Of a DNA stretch of 63,376 bases, positions 10,239-18,761 are shown one piece after another; the stretch's first letter is position 1; each line of letters begins with the position of its first letter. The notes below the pieces were generated by a model that saw nothing but the letters and a program-made list of their open reading frames with translations, had not been told where the DNA came from and did no database searches. The DNA is from Nostoc sp. CHAB 5834 (GTDB lineage Bacteria > Cyanobacteriota > Cyanobacteriia > Cyanobacteriales > Nostocaceae). The stretch is from assembly GCA_020829485.1 (NCBI GenBank), contig JAIVFU010000037.1, positions 1-63,376 of the forward strand. Direction: 5' to 3'. The translations under genes and the position numbers were made by a program.

Positions 10239-11549
10239 TTAGAGAAATAAAATCCGGGCAATGCTAAAAATAGCAGCGCTAAGGGCAGCACTCACGGGGA
10301 TTGTAATTAGCCATGCGGCGGCAATGCCTTTTAGTGTTTGAAACTTAATCGACTTGATATTTTGCACTAGTCCAATACCAACTACACCGCCGACGAGAGC
10401 GTGAGAGGTGGAGACTGGTAAACCTAGCCGGGAGGCGATGAGGATGGTGGTAGCAGTTGCAAGTTCGGCACAAAATCCACTACTAGGTTGCAAGGCAATA
10501 ATGTTTTCGCCAATAGTGGCGATGACTTTTTTACCCCAGACAGCTAAACCACCAACAATACCAGCACCACCAAGAATTAAAATCCAAATGGGGATGGTGA
10601 TACCATCTGTCGGTACGCTACCAGTGCGATTGATGTAGACGATCGCAGCTAAAGGAGCGATCGCATTTCCCACATCATTAGAACCATGAGCAAAGGCGAC
10701 AAAGCAAGCACTTAGTAGTTGGAATCGGGCGAATAAACGCTCAACGGGATTTTGGATTTTAGATTTTGGATTTTGGATTGATGATAATTCCTGAGTCTGG
10801 GGTGGAAATTTTTCCTCGACTTCCTCCAAATCTTGCAATTGTCGCCAACTAATGATTGTGAGTCCAACTGCTGCTACTGCACCAGTTAACAGTGGGATGT
10901 CATGAGAAGGAATTGTAAAACCAATTTGCTCAATTACAAAATTAGTTAGCGGTTGAGTCAGCGATGGTAATACAATTACGCCGAATACACCTAGCAACAG
11001 AGTACTTAACCAGGGAATCCATTCTTGTAACTGCACTACTTGATTGGGTTGATCTAAAATCCAGTGCTTGATTTGACTGTAAAATAAAGCAGCGATCGCA
11101 CCACTAATTAATGGCGTTAAAACCCAGCCAATGGTAATTAAGCCAATTGATGACCAATCAATTGCACCTACTCCCAAAGCTACCCAACTAAATCCAGCGA
11201 TCGCACCAACAACCGCATGAGAAGATGAGACTGGTAAACCTCGTGATGTGGCAATTTGCAACCACACGCCACAGGAAATTAGCACCGTTACCATCCCAGC
11301 AACGAATATTTGAGGTGTAGCAGCGAATAAGGCGGGATTGGCAATTTTCGTTGCGAGAGTTTCCGTTACCTCATGTCCAAACAATACAGCACCCGTAAAC
11401 TCTAATATCCCAGCAATTATTATTGCTTGTTTGAGGGTAACAGCTTTGGAGCCTACAGAGGTTCCCATCGCGTTAGCGACATCATTTGCTCCGAGATTCC
11501 AGGCGACGTAGAAAGCTAGTAGAGCTACGAAAAGTAGGGTAATAAGCAT
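10239..11549 (-). CDS. pitA: PiT-family inorganic phosphate transporter
   Basis: The 436-residue membrane protein belongs to the PiT family, which symports phosphate (often as a metal-phosphate complex) with a cation. It has the duplicated PiT signature: GANDVANAMGTSVGSKAVTL in the first half and GSNDVGNAIAPLAAIV in the second, and SRGLPVSSSHAVVGA mirrored by SRLGLPVSTSHALVGG. About ten to twelve helices are visible. The cytoplasmic linker between the halves contains SIQNPKSKIQNP, encoded by a repeat of the GGATTTTGGATTTT type that is common between genes in this genome. The gene is monocistronic. The symbol follows the family; pitA and pitH cannot be told apart here. Confidence 0.93.
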   Translation of the reverse strand: MLITLLFVALLAFYVAWNLGANDVANAMGTSVGSKAVTLKQAIIIAGILEFTGAVLFGHEVTETLATKIANPALFAATPQIFVAGMVTVLISCGVWLQIATSRGLPVSSSHAVVGAIAGFSWVALGVGAIDWSSIGLITIGWVLTPLISGAIAALFYSQIKHWILDQPNQVVQLQEWIPWLSTLLLGVFGVIVLPSLTQPLTNFVIEQIGFTIPSHDIPLLTGAVAAVGLTIISWRQLQDLEEVEEKFPPQTQELSSIQNPKSKIQNPVERLFARFQLLSACFVAFAHGSNDVGNAIAPLAAIVYINRTGSVPTDGITIPIWILILGGAGIVGGLAVWGKKVIATIGENIIALQPSSGFCAELATATTILIASRLGLPVSTSHALVGGVVGIGLVQNIKSIKFQTLKGIAAAWLITIPVSAALSAAIFSIARILFL

Positions 11550-11608
11550 TTTGTTGGGGACAAGGGGAAAGTGAGAGAGATGAGAATGAAACTTGAGCTT
11601 TTAAGGGT

Positions 11609-11735
11609 GAACGTTGAACCTTTTAGCTCCGTCGTTGAACCTTTTAGCTCCATCGTTGAACCTTTTAGCTCCATCGTTGAACCTTTTAGCTCCATCGTTG
11701 AACCTTTTAGCTCCATCGTTGAACCTTTTAGCTTC
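11609..11735. repeat. 21-bp tandem repeat array (GTTGAACCTTTTAGCTCCATC), about six units
   Basis: Six near-identical 21-bp units run head to tail, with CCGTC variants at the left end. A single related unit recurs at about 11892-11920. The unit is a multiple of three with no stop in one frame of either strand, so long open frames result ((MELKGST)n on minus, VEPFSSI repeats on plus). I regard these frames as by-products of the repeat. The array lies just upstream of the pit gene start. Confidence 0.85.
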
Positions 11736-11971
11736 ACTGACTTTTCACGGTATCTGGAAAACCTCTCTCTAAATCTCTCTCCTAAGAGGAGAGAGACTTT
11801 GAATTTTCCCTCTTCCCGCGACGAGTTGGGGGTTAGGGGGTTAGGTGAATCGTTAGCTTTTCCACATAATGTGAAAAGTCAGTTTAGCTTCGTTGTTGAA
11901 CCTTTTAGCTCCGTAGCTGAATTTCAGACAGAACTTTAAACTTATAGTTTTAACACTCTCCTATCTTCCTT
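11736..11971. other. Intergenic low-complexity DNA
   Basis: CTCTCTCCTAAGAGGAGAGAG (about 11777-11797) is a palindrome common in cyanobacterial intergenic regions and is followed by GGGGGTTAGGGGGTTAGG. ACTTTTCAC (about 11740) and GTGAAAAGT (about 11871) form inverted ends around this segment, so it may be a small inserted repeat. No gene is seen. Confidence 0.4.
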
Positions 11972-13018
11972 TTACGGATAAATTAAGATTTTATAAGTAT
12001 CCGGTGTGGGTGCGATCGCTTGCTCAACAGCTGCTGATAAATCTTTTAATGGATAGCGATCGCTAATCAACGCTTTTACATCAATTCGCTGATTAAATAC
12101 AATATCAGCTGATAAACTCTGAAGCCGATAAGATGAGCTATAACTTCCTATCAAGTCAATTTCTCGACGGTAAAGGATATTGGGATTAATTGGAATTTCT
12201 ACCTCATCAGGGAATTCGGCGAAAAATAATATTTTGCCACCTTTGCGGGTACTATCAAGTGCTTGAAAAAAAGCTTTTTCGCTAGGAACAGCCAACAGGG
12301 TAATATCAACACCCAGTCCACCAGTCAGGGCATGGATTTTTGCCGTTAAATCGGAATCGCGGGCATCAAAAGCCGCTTCTGCACCGACACTTAAGGCTTT
12401 TTCAATTCTAGAGGGTAGTAAATCGGTAGCGATCGCTTTTGCTCCAAAATACTTCACCAACATGATAAACATTAACCCAATTGGCCCAGCACCAGTAACT
12501 AACACAGTTTGTCCTGGAGCGATTTGGGCTTTTTTCACAGCCTTCAAACAGCAGTTAGTTGGTTCTACAAAACTCGCTTCTTCAAAACTGATATTATCAG
12601 GGATGGGAATTAGCCCACCATTTTCCACAATATGTCCCGGAACCTTGACATAATCGGCAAAACCGCCGCCACTAGCGTTAAAGCCTGCGGTTGTGGAAAT
12701 GTTTTTGTAGACATCACACATGGAGAAATTATCATTTAGGCAGTAGGCGCAACGCATACAGGGGATGTGGTGCATCACTGCTACCCGTTGTCCAACTTGC
12801 CAACCTTTGACATTATTGCCTAATGCTGCGATCGTGCCAGCAGTTTCATGTCCAAAAATGCGCGGCGGTTCATACAGTGGATAACGAATTTTTTTAATAT
12901 CTGACTGACACAACCCCACAACCCGCACCTGTACCAGCACTTCATCTGGTTCTAGGGTTGGAACTGGGATATCTTCGTAAGAAAGTTGATTAACGCCTCT
13001 AAATACCTGTGCTTTCAC
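11972..13018 (-). CDS. Zinc-dependent alcohol/polyol dehydrogenase (MDR family)
   Basis: A medium-chain dehydrogenase/reductase of 348 residues that probably oxidises a polyol or secondary alcohol with NAD(P). The N-terminal GroES-like domain has the catalytic-zinc region GLCQSDIKK and GHETAG, and the structural zinc loop CMRCAYC with a fourth Cys in NFSMCD. The Rossmann domain carries VTGAGPIGLMF. The GTG at 13018 (MKAQVFRGVNQ) is preceded by GGGG about nine bases upstream and matches the family start; a TTG at 13066 would extend it by 16 residues. Exact substrate (sorbitol, threonine, other) cannot be read from sequence. It follows the PIN toxin gene on the same strand. Confidence 0.88.
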   Translation of the reverse strand: MKAQVFRGVNQLSYEDIPVPTLEPDEVLVQVRVVGLCQSDIKKIRYPLYEPPRIFGHETAGTIAALGNNVKGWQVGQRVAVMHHIPCMRCAYCLNDNFSMCDVYKNISTTAGFNASGGGFADYVKVPGHIVENGGLIPIPDNISFEEASFVEPTNCCLKAVKKAQIAPGQTVLVTGAGPIGLMFIMLVKYFGAKAIATDLLPSRIEKALSVGAEAAFDARDSDLTAKIHALTGGLGVDITLLAVPSEKAFFQALDSTRKGGKILFFAEFPDEVEIPINPNILYRREIDLIGSYSSSYRLQSLSADIVFNQRIDVKALISDRYPLKDLSAAVEQAIAPTPDTYKILIYP

Positions 13019-13082
13019 GTTGGTTTTTCCCCGCTCAACGATACTAGATGTAACATTAGCAGTCAACGCTAGGCTATCAGGT

Positions 13083-13913
13083 TTAAGATTTTTGTGTTTT
13101 AGCTTGTTCTAATTCTGTTTCTAAGCTTTGTTCAAATATTTGGAATGCCTTAATGTCCTCTGATAAAAGACTTCCCTGAATTTTTCCATTCTCAACTCGC
13201 AGGATTTCCCCTCGGTTGTCCTTGGCAGTAATTGTTAAAACTCCCCGATTCTGCCAGAGTCGATACCGTTCACCCTCAAAGTATCGACCACTCTCTGGTG
13301 CTATTCTTGCAAATTTACTCTTCAAAGTTGTTTTGGCAATTTGCACGATTACATCAGAATATTCATGGAAGCAAATACTACCAGCAAATTTTGTAACATT
13401 ATTTTTTTCTAACTTATCCAGCAATTCAACAATGGTCATCGGAGGGTTTTTGAGATCCTCTGATTGCTGCCGAATTACTTGAATCATTTTTCCTGGGAAT
13501 TGGTCATTAAGATAAACCAAAAAATCATCTGGATGCCAAGCCTCAATATCCCAAGGCTTTAAAGCTTCTGCTGGAAAGTCATCTAAATCAGCAGTAACAA
13601 TTACTTTTGCCTTCGCAACTATAGCAGCAGCGACAACATGGTAATCACCTGGATGATTTGTCATTGATGCAACTAGATGTTCTGGTACTTCCACTATTGC
13701 TTCAGGAAAATGTATCTTGAGCATTTCTTGAAAGCGTGCAGCCTTGGCATCTGTCATCTTTCCCTTCTTTACAAGATTGCGAGTAGCACCTTCTAGAATT
13801 TCTTGTGAAAAATGAATTTCGTAAAGTTCTGCTTCGGCAGCACGGAATAAGGTATCACACAGAGGCATGGGGTAGATAACGCAGGAGTCCAGAACAACAG
13901 AGAAAGAAAGCAT
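13083..13913 (-). CDS. PIN-domain ribonuclease, toxin of an HTH/PIN pair, with C-terminal extension
   Basis: PIN toxins cleave RNA using clustered acidic residues. The N-terminal domain (residues about 1-150) starts VVLDSCVIYPMPLCDTLFRA and contains NHPGDYHVVAAAI and VIVTADLDDFP, giving the expected acidic positions. The 276-residue length is much longer than a bare PIN domain (about 130-150). The extra C-terminal half (from about residue 150) has beta-rich text such as RYFEGERYRLWQNRGVLTIT and no recognised domain. The start is four bases after the stop of the upstream HTH gene, typical of toxin-antitoxin operons. Residue-level activity is inferred from family resemblance. Confidence 0.85.
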   Translation of the reverse strand: MLSFSVVLDSCVIYPMPLCDTLFRAAEAELYEIHFSQEILEGATRNLVKKGKMTDAKAARFQEMLKIHFPEAIVEVPEHLVASMTNHPGDYHVVAAAIVAKAKVIVTADLDDFPAEALKPWDIEAWHPDDFLVYLNDQFPGKMIQVIRQQSEDLKNPPMTIVELLDKLEKNNVTKFAGSICFHEYSDVIVQIAKTTLKSKFARIAPESGRYFEGERYRLWQNRGVLTITAKDNRGEILRVENGKIQGSLLSEDIKAFQIFEQSLETELEQAKTQKS

Positions 13914-13917
13914 CTTG

Positions 13918-14379
13918 TTAGTCTAATTTGCTACTCTCCTCATCATAGAACCCCTCATTTTGCAGAAATTGAGTGAATTCCTTCAGACCTTCTCGCCGCT
14001 TGGTGTCCCGATGTTGTTTATATTTCATTAAATCATCAAAACGAACCCGGCGATGCGAACCCACCTTAATGTAATGAATGTCACCCTGTTCTAATAATTT
14101 GATCAGGTAAGGACGTGATACGTTCAGATATTCGGCCGCTTGTTGTGTCGTCAATTCCTGTTGTTGAGGAATTATAGATATAGCCTTACCTGATGCCATT
14201 GCGTGGACAACTTGAAGTAGTACTTGATAAATCGGTTCAGGAATGGTAATTTTTTCTCCGTTAGCCCCTACCAGTTTTGCCTGAGAACCTTTAACGCTCA
14301 GTATGCGCTCCAGTTCGATAGATTGAGCTTCTAACTGTGGAGATATTACAGACTCTGAAAGCACGCTATGCTTAGACAT
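13918..14379 (-). CDS. Antitoxin with excisionase-type helix-turn-helix
   Basis: The 153-residue product carries a MerR/excisionase-like DNA-binding domain in its second half: LTTQQAAEYLNVSRPYLIKL followed by GSHRRVRFDDLMKYKQ. This organisation is common in antitoxins paired with long PIN toxins; the gene ends four bases before the PIN start. By analogy it binds and neutralises the toxin and represses the operon. The ATG at 14379 (MSKHSVLSES) is preferred; an upstream in-frame start would add residues from an AT-rich leader that look non-coding. Confidence 0.82.
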   Translation of the reverse strand: MSKHSVLSESVISPQLEAQSIELERILSVKGSQAKLVGANGEKITIPEPIYQVLLQVVHAMASGKAISIIPQQQELTTQQAAEYLNVSRPYLIKLLEQGDIHYIKVGSHRRVRFDDLMKYKQHRDTKRREGLKEFTQFLQNEGFYDEESSKLD

Positions 14380-14567
14380 CGTGGTTACTTCTTTTATGTT
14401 GTGGGACGTTACGCCGTCACTTCTATTCACTATCTTATAATAATACACACTACATAAACGAAATATCCGAAACATAAATTATCTTGTCTAATGCCAAGCT
14501 ATCTGGAGAAAATATGTCGAAAACTCAGACAGGTTAGGCAATACTTCATCAGACATGATGTATATCT

Positions 14568-14654
14568 GATGTCTTAGTTGTTGGTGGAGGAATCGGAAGA
14601 ACTGCGGTTGCTATTCAATCAGCGCGATGCTCTACCACTTCTTCTAAGAGATAA
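14568..14654 (+). pseudogene. N-terminal scrap of an FAD-dependent oxidoreductase
   Basis: The plus strand reads DVLVVGGGIGRTAVAIQSAR before a stop. This is the dinucleotide-binding GxGxxG strand-loop-helix of flavoprotein oxidoreductases. There is no continuation, so only about 29 codons survive between the antitoxin promoter and the GNAT gene. It marks a deleted gene. Confidence 0.55.
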
Positions 14655-14727
14655 TGGTGTATTAGGGCTTTCGTAACGCTGTATTATTTTTGAATATTTT
14701 CTCAAGATTTTCTCCGAGACGGTAGCA

Positions 14728-15234
14728 ATGACTATTCGCCATGCGACTGAAACTGATTTGCTTGCAATTGTGGCAATTTATAATGCTGCAATTCCTAGCC
14801 GCATAGCAACTGCTGATTTAGAGCCAGTATCCGTGGAAAGTCGCCTTCCTTGGTTTAAGGCGCGATCGCCTTCACAACGCCCACTTTGGGTAATCGAAGT
14901 AGAGGGAGTAATTGCTGGATGGCTGAGTTTCCAATCCTTTTATGGGCGGCCCGCCTATAGTACGACTGCCGAAATTAGTATTTACATAGCCCCTGGCTTC
15001 CATCGATGTGGTTTGGGAAGACAACTATTAGCACAAGCAATTAGTGAAAGTCCTAGTTTGGGTTTAAAGACCCTACTATGCTTTATTTTTGCCCACAATC
15101 AACCCAGTTTAAAACTTTTTGAAACATTTGGTTTTCAACCTTGGGGACATTTACCTAAAGTTGCCGAAATTGACAGCGTTGAACGCGACTTAGTAATCAT
15201 GGGACTCCGAATTATTGACACTCCCAAAGCTTGA
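14728..15234 (+). CDS. GNAT N-acetyltransferase, phosphinothricin acetyltransferase-like
   Basis: The 168-residue protein is a GNAT enzyme that transfers acetyl from acetyl-CoA to an amine. It starts TIRHATETDLLAIVAIYNAA, has GWLSFQSFYGRPAYSTTAEI, and has the acetyl-CoA loop HRCGLGRQLL (Q/RxxGxG/A type). The sequence AEISIYIAPGFHRCGLG and the late FIFAHNQPSLKLFETFGF are typical of the YncA/PAT (phosphinothricin or methionine sulfoximine acetyltransferase) branch. A detoxifying role is likely but the substrate is not shown. The gene is alone on the plus strand; a stem-loop overlaps its stop codon. Confidence 0.9.
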   Translation: MTIRHATETDLLAIVAIYNAAIPSRIATADLEPVSVESRLPWFKARSPSQRPLWVIEVEGVIAGWLSFQSFYGRPAYSTTAEISIYIAPGFHRCGLGRQLLAQAISESPSLGLKTLLCFIFAHNQPSLKLFETFGFQPWGHLPKVAEIDSVERDLVIMGLRIIDTPKA

Positions 15235-15248
15235 AGTTGTGGGAGTGT
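15218..15248 (+). terminator. Stem-loop overlapping the GNAT stop codon
   Basis: ACACTCCCA (15218-15226) pairs with TGGGAGTGT (15240-15248) around a 13-base loop. The stem begins inside the last codons of the acetyltransferase gene. No T-tract follows, so it may be a weak or factor-aided terminator. Confidence 0.5.
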
Positions 15249-15394
15249 AAGGTTTCAGTGATCTATTGATTGACATCCCCGACAATGGATTTTGGGAGGT
15301 CTACTCAAGTCTATACGTTGCTAAATAGGGGCTTTGAGCTTGCGATTTGGTTTGGTTCAATCGGAAAGAGACATTTATTTAAAGTAAATAACTT

Positions 15395-16813
15395 TTATGG
15401 TAATAAATTCTTAATTTTAGCTAATTTTAGCCAGTTTGGATATTCAGTCATCAGTAAATCATAAAGTTCTTGATCCGCTATATTTTCTGGATCTTCTAAA
15501 CTGAAAAAATCGCAGTTATCAACATAGCGATCGCTCATTTCGTCCAGTCGTTCTAGGAAGGTAAAATCACTTGTCTTTGCTTGAGCTAACCAGCCTAAAA
15601 TCCCTTTACTTTTGATATCTTTACGTGACTTACCAATAGCCATAAATTGCCAAAAAATCGGCTCATAGGAAGACTCTTTAAGATACTGTTCTGTTTGTGA
15701 CTCGTCAGACGTTGCTCCATCTGTAACAAACATGATATAAACTGATTGATTTAATGGGATATCATTTTTTTTGCTACTTTTTTTAGATATTGGAAAATAA
15801 ATATTTCTAATCATATTGATAGCTTTACCATAGTAAGTACCACCTTCGAGTGGATACTGTTTTAATAGATTTGGAATAAAGCTTTTAAAATTTTCAATAG
15901 TCATTGCACCTACGTTATGGGTTTTAGCTCCGAATAGAAATATATCAATAGAGGCGTTGTCATCAAAACGACATCCTAAAGCCAAAATTTTTTCAGCAAA
16001 CCTCTGGATTTTACCTGAGCTATAGAGCGAACTCATTGAACCAGAGATATCAAGGCAAAGCACAACCTTAGCCTTATGATTTGCCAAATTTACTTTTTGA
16101 AGTGATATATCTGCTTTTTTAACGAGATTGAAAATATGTGGTGCTTCACGCTCAAGCTTTTTATCTAATGCTATATTTCCTTGATTTTTACAGTTTTCTT
16201 TCTCACTTTCTAATTTTGTATCTTCTTTTTTTTCTTCCTGTTTAGTTTCTCCAATATATTTATCTACAAAACTTTGTAGCCCGGAACTATAGCCTTCTCC
16301 TACTGCTTGAAACCTCCATTCATTGTCCTTTTTATACAAGCGTCCAAATTCCAAAGCTGTCTCTTGAGAAAAAGCCTCTCTTAAGTTGTACCGAGCCAAA
16401 GAATTTCTGTTTTCGTTATTGTAAATCTTGATAAAAGCATTTTTTATTTGGCTGAAATTTTGATTTTTTTCTTTACCTTGATGAATAGTTACAACAAAAA
16501 CTATCTCTTGAATAGCTGGATTGACTTTTGCCAAATCAATATAAATTGTCTCATCATCTCCATTACCTTCCCCGGTTCTATTATCTCCTGAGTGCCTGAG
16601 AGAACCATCAAAAGATTCAAGGTTATTATAGAATACAAAATATTTTTCATCATGAATTTTAGCATCTGCACCTAACATGAATACAGATGCATCAATATCA
16701 TAGCTTTGTCCATTATGACTTGCTTGCCAACCTAAGCCAATGGCTACCTTCTTTAAGCCAGGAACTTCTTTAGAAAGATTAAACCTACCACCTTTGTTTA
16801 ATTCAATTTCCAT
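15395..16813 (-). CDS. TerD-domain protein fused to a von Willebrand A (TerY-like) domain
   Basis: Residues 1-190 are a TerD domain, starting MEIELNKGGRFNLSKEVPGL, with the calcium-binding style acidic motifs DIDASVFMLG and GDDETIYID. Residues about 245-470 are a vWA domain with a complete MIDAS start (LDISGSMSS), a later T in the GGTYYG region, and FVTDGATSDE. A charged linker (KQEEKKEDTKLESEKE) joins them. TerD proteins and TerY-type vWA proteins act together in tellurite/stress-response systems, so a natural fusion supports a physical complex. It is the last of three co-directed TerD genes. Cytoplasmic; metal-dependent binding is inferred. Confidence 0.92.
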   Translation of the reverse strand: MEIELNKGGRFNLSKEVPGLKKVAIGLGWQASHNGQSYDIDASVFMLGADAKIHDEKYFVFYNNLESFDGSLRHSGDNRTGEGNGDDETIYIDLAKVNPAIQEIVFVVTIHQGKEKNQNFSQIKNAFIKIYNNENRNSLARYNLREAFSQETALEFGRLYKKDNEWRFQAVGEGYSSGLQSFVDKYIGETKQEEKKEDTKLESEKENCKNQGNIALDKKLEREAPHIFNLVKKADISLQKVNLANHKAKVVLCLDISGSMSSLYSSGKIQRFAEKILALGCRFDDNASIDIFLFGAKTHNVGAMTIENFKSFIPNLLKQYPLEGGTYYGKAINMIRNIYFPISKKSSKKNDIPLNQSVYIMFVTDGATSDESQTEQYLKESSYEPIFWQFMAIGKSRKDIKSKGILGWLAQAKTSDFTFLERLDEMSDRYVDNCDFFSLEDPENIADQELYDLLMTEYPNWLKLAKIKNLLP

Positions 16814-16858
16814 TTTGATACATCCTATAGATTAAAATTATGCTAATTATTTTACGTA

Positions 16859-16893
16859 AAAAAGGGAGTACCACCAATGAATACTCCCTTTTT
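16859..16893. terminator. Bidirectional rho-independent terminator between TerD genes
   Basis: AAAAAGGGAGTA (16859-16870) pairs perfectly with TACTCCCTTTTT (16882-16893) around an 11-base loop. It lies 20 bases beyond the stop of the middle TerD gene, so it should reduce transcription into the TerD-vWA gene. T-runs exist in both directions. Confidence 0.8.
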
Positions 16894-16913
16894 ATTAACT
16901 AATGAGATAGCTA

Positions 16914-17486
16914 TTAAGCGGCATATCTGTCTACAAAACTTTGCAGCCCTGATTTATAACCAGCGCCAACAGCTTGGAATCTCCATTCTCCATCTTTTCG
17001 ATAAAGCTTACCAAATTCAATTGCCGTTTCTAGCGAAGCATCTTCCTCTAATTCATACTTAGCAATTTGTTTTTCTGTGGCGTTGTCATAAATTCTGATA
17101 AACGAGTTTCTGACTTGCCCAAAGTTTTGCTTTCTTTGCTCTGCTTCATGTATGGTGACGACAAAAATTATTTCTTGAACTGAAGCATCAACTTTGCTCA
17201 AATCAACTTTAATCGTCTCATCATCTCCTATGCCCTCTCCTGTTCTGCTATCTCCTTCATGTTTTACAGAACCATCTGGTGATTGTGAGTTGTTATAGAA
17301 TACAAAGTACTTTTCGTTAGGTAGTTTTCCGTTATCACCTAACATAAATATAGAAGCATCAAGGTCAAAAACTGAACCTGTATCTGTAACGTTGACATCC
17401 CATCCTAAACCAATTCCAGCATTTTTCAAGCTTGGTGCTTCTTTTGAAAGATTGATTCTTTCGCCTTTGCTGAGGTTAATTGACAT
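16914..17486 (-). CDS. terD: TerD family protein (stress/tellurium resistance)
   Basis: This 190-residue stand-alone TerD domain starts MSINLSKGERINLSKEAPSL. It has the paired acidic motifs DLDASIFMLGDNGK and GIGDDETIKVDLSKV that bind calcium in the family, and ends FRFQAVGAGYKSGLQSFVDRYAA-like (visible as WRFQAVGAGYKSG). It is very similar to the N-terminal half of the next gene downstream, showing tandem duplication. TerD proteins are linked to resistance to tellurite, phage and DNA damage; the mechanism is not established. The terminator at 16859 separates it from the fusion gene. Confidence 0.93.
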   Translation of the reverse strand: MSINLSKGERINLSKEAPSLKNAGIGLGWDVNVTDTGSVFDLDASIFMLGDNGKLPNEKYFVFYNNSQSPDGSVKHEGDSRTGEGIGDDETIKVDLSKVDASVQEIIFVVTIHEAEQRKQNFGQVRNSFIRIYDNATEKQIAKYELEEDASLETAIEFGKLYRKDGEWRFQAVGAGYKSGLQSFVDRYAA

Positions 17487-17556
17487 AATGATTACCTATT
17501 TTTACAAAGTGAATTTAATTCAGAGTTTTTATTGAGTTTAATAACTCAATAATTAG

Positions 17557-18159
17557 TTAAGCATAGACTCTCATAAGTCCTTCTAAACCATTAACATTAA
17601 TGCCGTTACCAATAGCTGCCATTTTCCACTCATTATTATGATTGTAAATTTCAGCCATGACCATCCCGGTCATTCCTTTGTATTCAGACCCAGATAAATG
17701 ATACTTGGCAACTTCTTGATTATTAGATGTATTGACCAGGCGCACAAAAGCATTTTGTATCTGTGTAAATTCTTGTTTACGAGCAATGCAGTCGTAAATG
17801 TTAACTGTAAAAACTAGTTTGACAATTTCTTTTGGTAGTCGAGTTAAATCTACAAGAATCTGCTCGTCATCACCTACTCCTGCACCCGTGAGATTATCAC
17901 CTAAATGGGTAATAGCTCCTGATTTATGGGATAAATTTCTAAAGGAAATAACGTTACTTGTATCGGTTATTCTGTCCTTTTGATCTAAACAGATTACAGA
18001 AGCATCCAAGTCACAGTCTTGAGTATTACTAAAAGCCCCAAAAAAACCGCCACCAGAACGTTTTGCTACATCCCAGCCTAGTCCGCACATCAGCTTTGTT
18101 AGCCCAGGAGCTTCTTTAGAAAGTGAGATATGTTGCCCTTTTTGTAGGTTGATTCCCAT
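17557..18159 (-). CDS. TerD family protein, divergent paralogue
   Basis: The 200-residue product starts MGINLQKGQHISLSKEAPGL and contains DCDLDASVICLDQKDR and GVGDDEQILVDLTRLP, the TerD calcium-site motifs. Relative to the two neighbours it has an insert KRSGGGFFGAFSNTQ before the first motif and ends GNGINVNGLEGLMRVYA, features of the TerD/TerZ subgroup with the 'GNG.N' tail. It is first in the three-gene TerD run, 70 bases from the next gene. The promoter should lie in the 600-bp region upstream (18160-18761). Confidence 0.93.
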   Translation of the reverse strand: MGINLQKGQHISLSKEAPGLTKLMCGLGWDVAKRSGGGFFGAFSNTQDCDLDASVICLDQKDRITDTSNVISFRNLSHKSGAITHLGDNLTGAGVGDDEQILVDLTRLPKEIVKLVFTVNIYDCIARKQEFTQIQNAFVRLVNTSNNQEVAKYHLSGSEYKGMTGMVMAEIYNHNNEWKMAAIGNGINVNGLEGLMRVYA

Positions 18160-18761
18160 GTAATTATCTTGAATATATTCAGATTGCTAATGTTTTAAGC
18201 TATTTGATTGGATCGCTGTTTGTATCAGCATTCATTTTTTTGAACTTTATTAATTTTCACTACTTTTGGTGCGTTCAGGTTGGGATGAACAGTCATGATG
18301 CATTAAAGCAAGTAATACCCAATAAAACTAGCAATTTTTATTGTGTAATTCTGGTTTTTTGTCAAAGTTAACTAATGAGTTTATCTATTTCAAGTTCAGT
18401 AATAACACGCCACATAATTGAAGGCACATCATATTTGTTATGCGCTCTATCGTAGTCACCTTTAAAAAGCAGTGTAATCAGTAAAAATACGTAATATCAA
18501 AAAATCTGACATTCATGCCACATACTTTTTTGTTGGTAGTACTGATATAATTGTTGTTATAAAGCAGACTGCAACTGCGCTAAACTATTAAACATTATTG
18601 TCTTTGTGTTAATGCTTAAGTGATAGCTCCGAGTCTAGAGCCTTGTTGTCAATAAGTTACGGCAGAACCAATGTTCTGATCATCCTATACTGCGATCGCT
18701 TCAATTACTTACCAGAGTAGGCGAATGTAGAGACGCAAGATTTTACATCTCTAAACATTTG
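18160..18761. other. Upstream region of the TerD cluster
   Basis: This 600-bp region is AT-rich and non-coding and separates the TerD cluster from dacB. It should contain the TerD promoter. At 18726-18757 there is a decayed GTAGAGACG palindrome (TGTAGAGACGCAAGA / TTTTACATCTCTAAAC). No gene, tRNA or recognised regulatory site was found. Confidence 0.4.

Noticed and set aside
11525..11737. Minus-strand frame made of (MELKGST)n
   Set aside because: It is produced entirely by the 21-bp tandem repeat and overlaps the start of the phosphate transporter gene; no non-repeat coding sequence supports it.
11571..11939. 122-codon plus-strand frame with VEPFSS repeats
   Set aside because: It spans a tandem array plus common intergenic repeats; not a real gene.
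14728..15234. Acetyltransferase as part of the graspetide pathway (MdnD)
   Set aside because: It lies 44 kb from the cluster and resembles phosphinothricin-type acetyltransferases.
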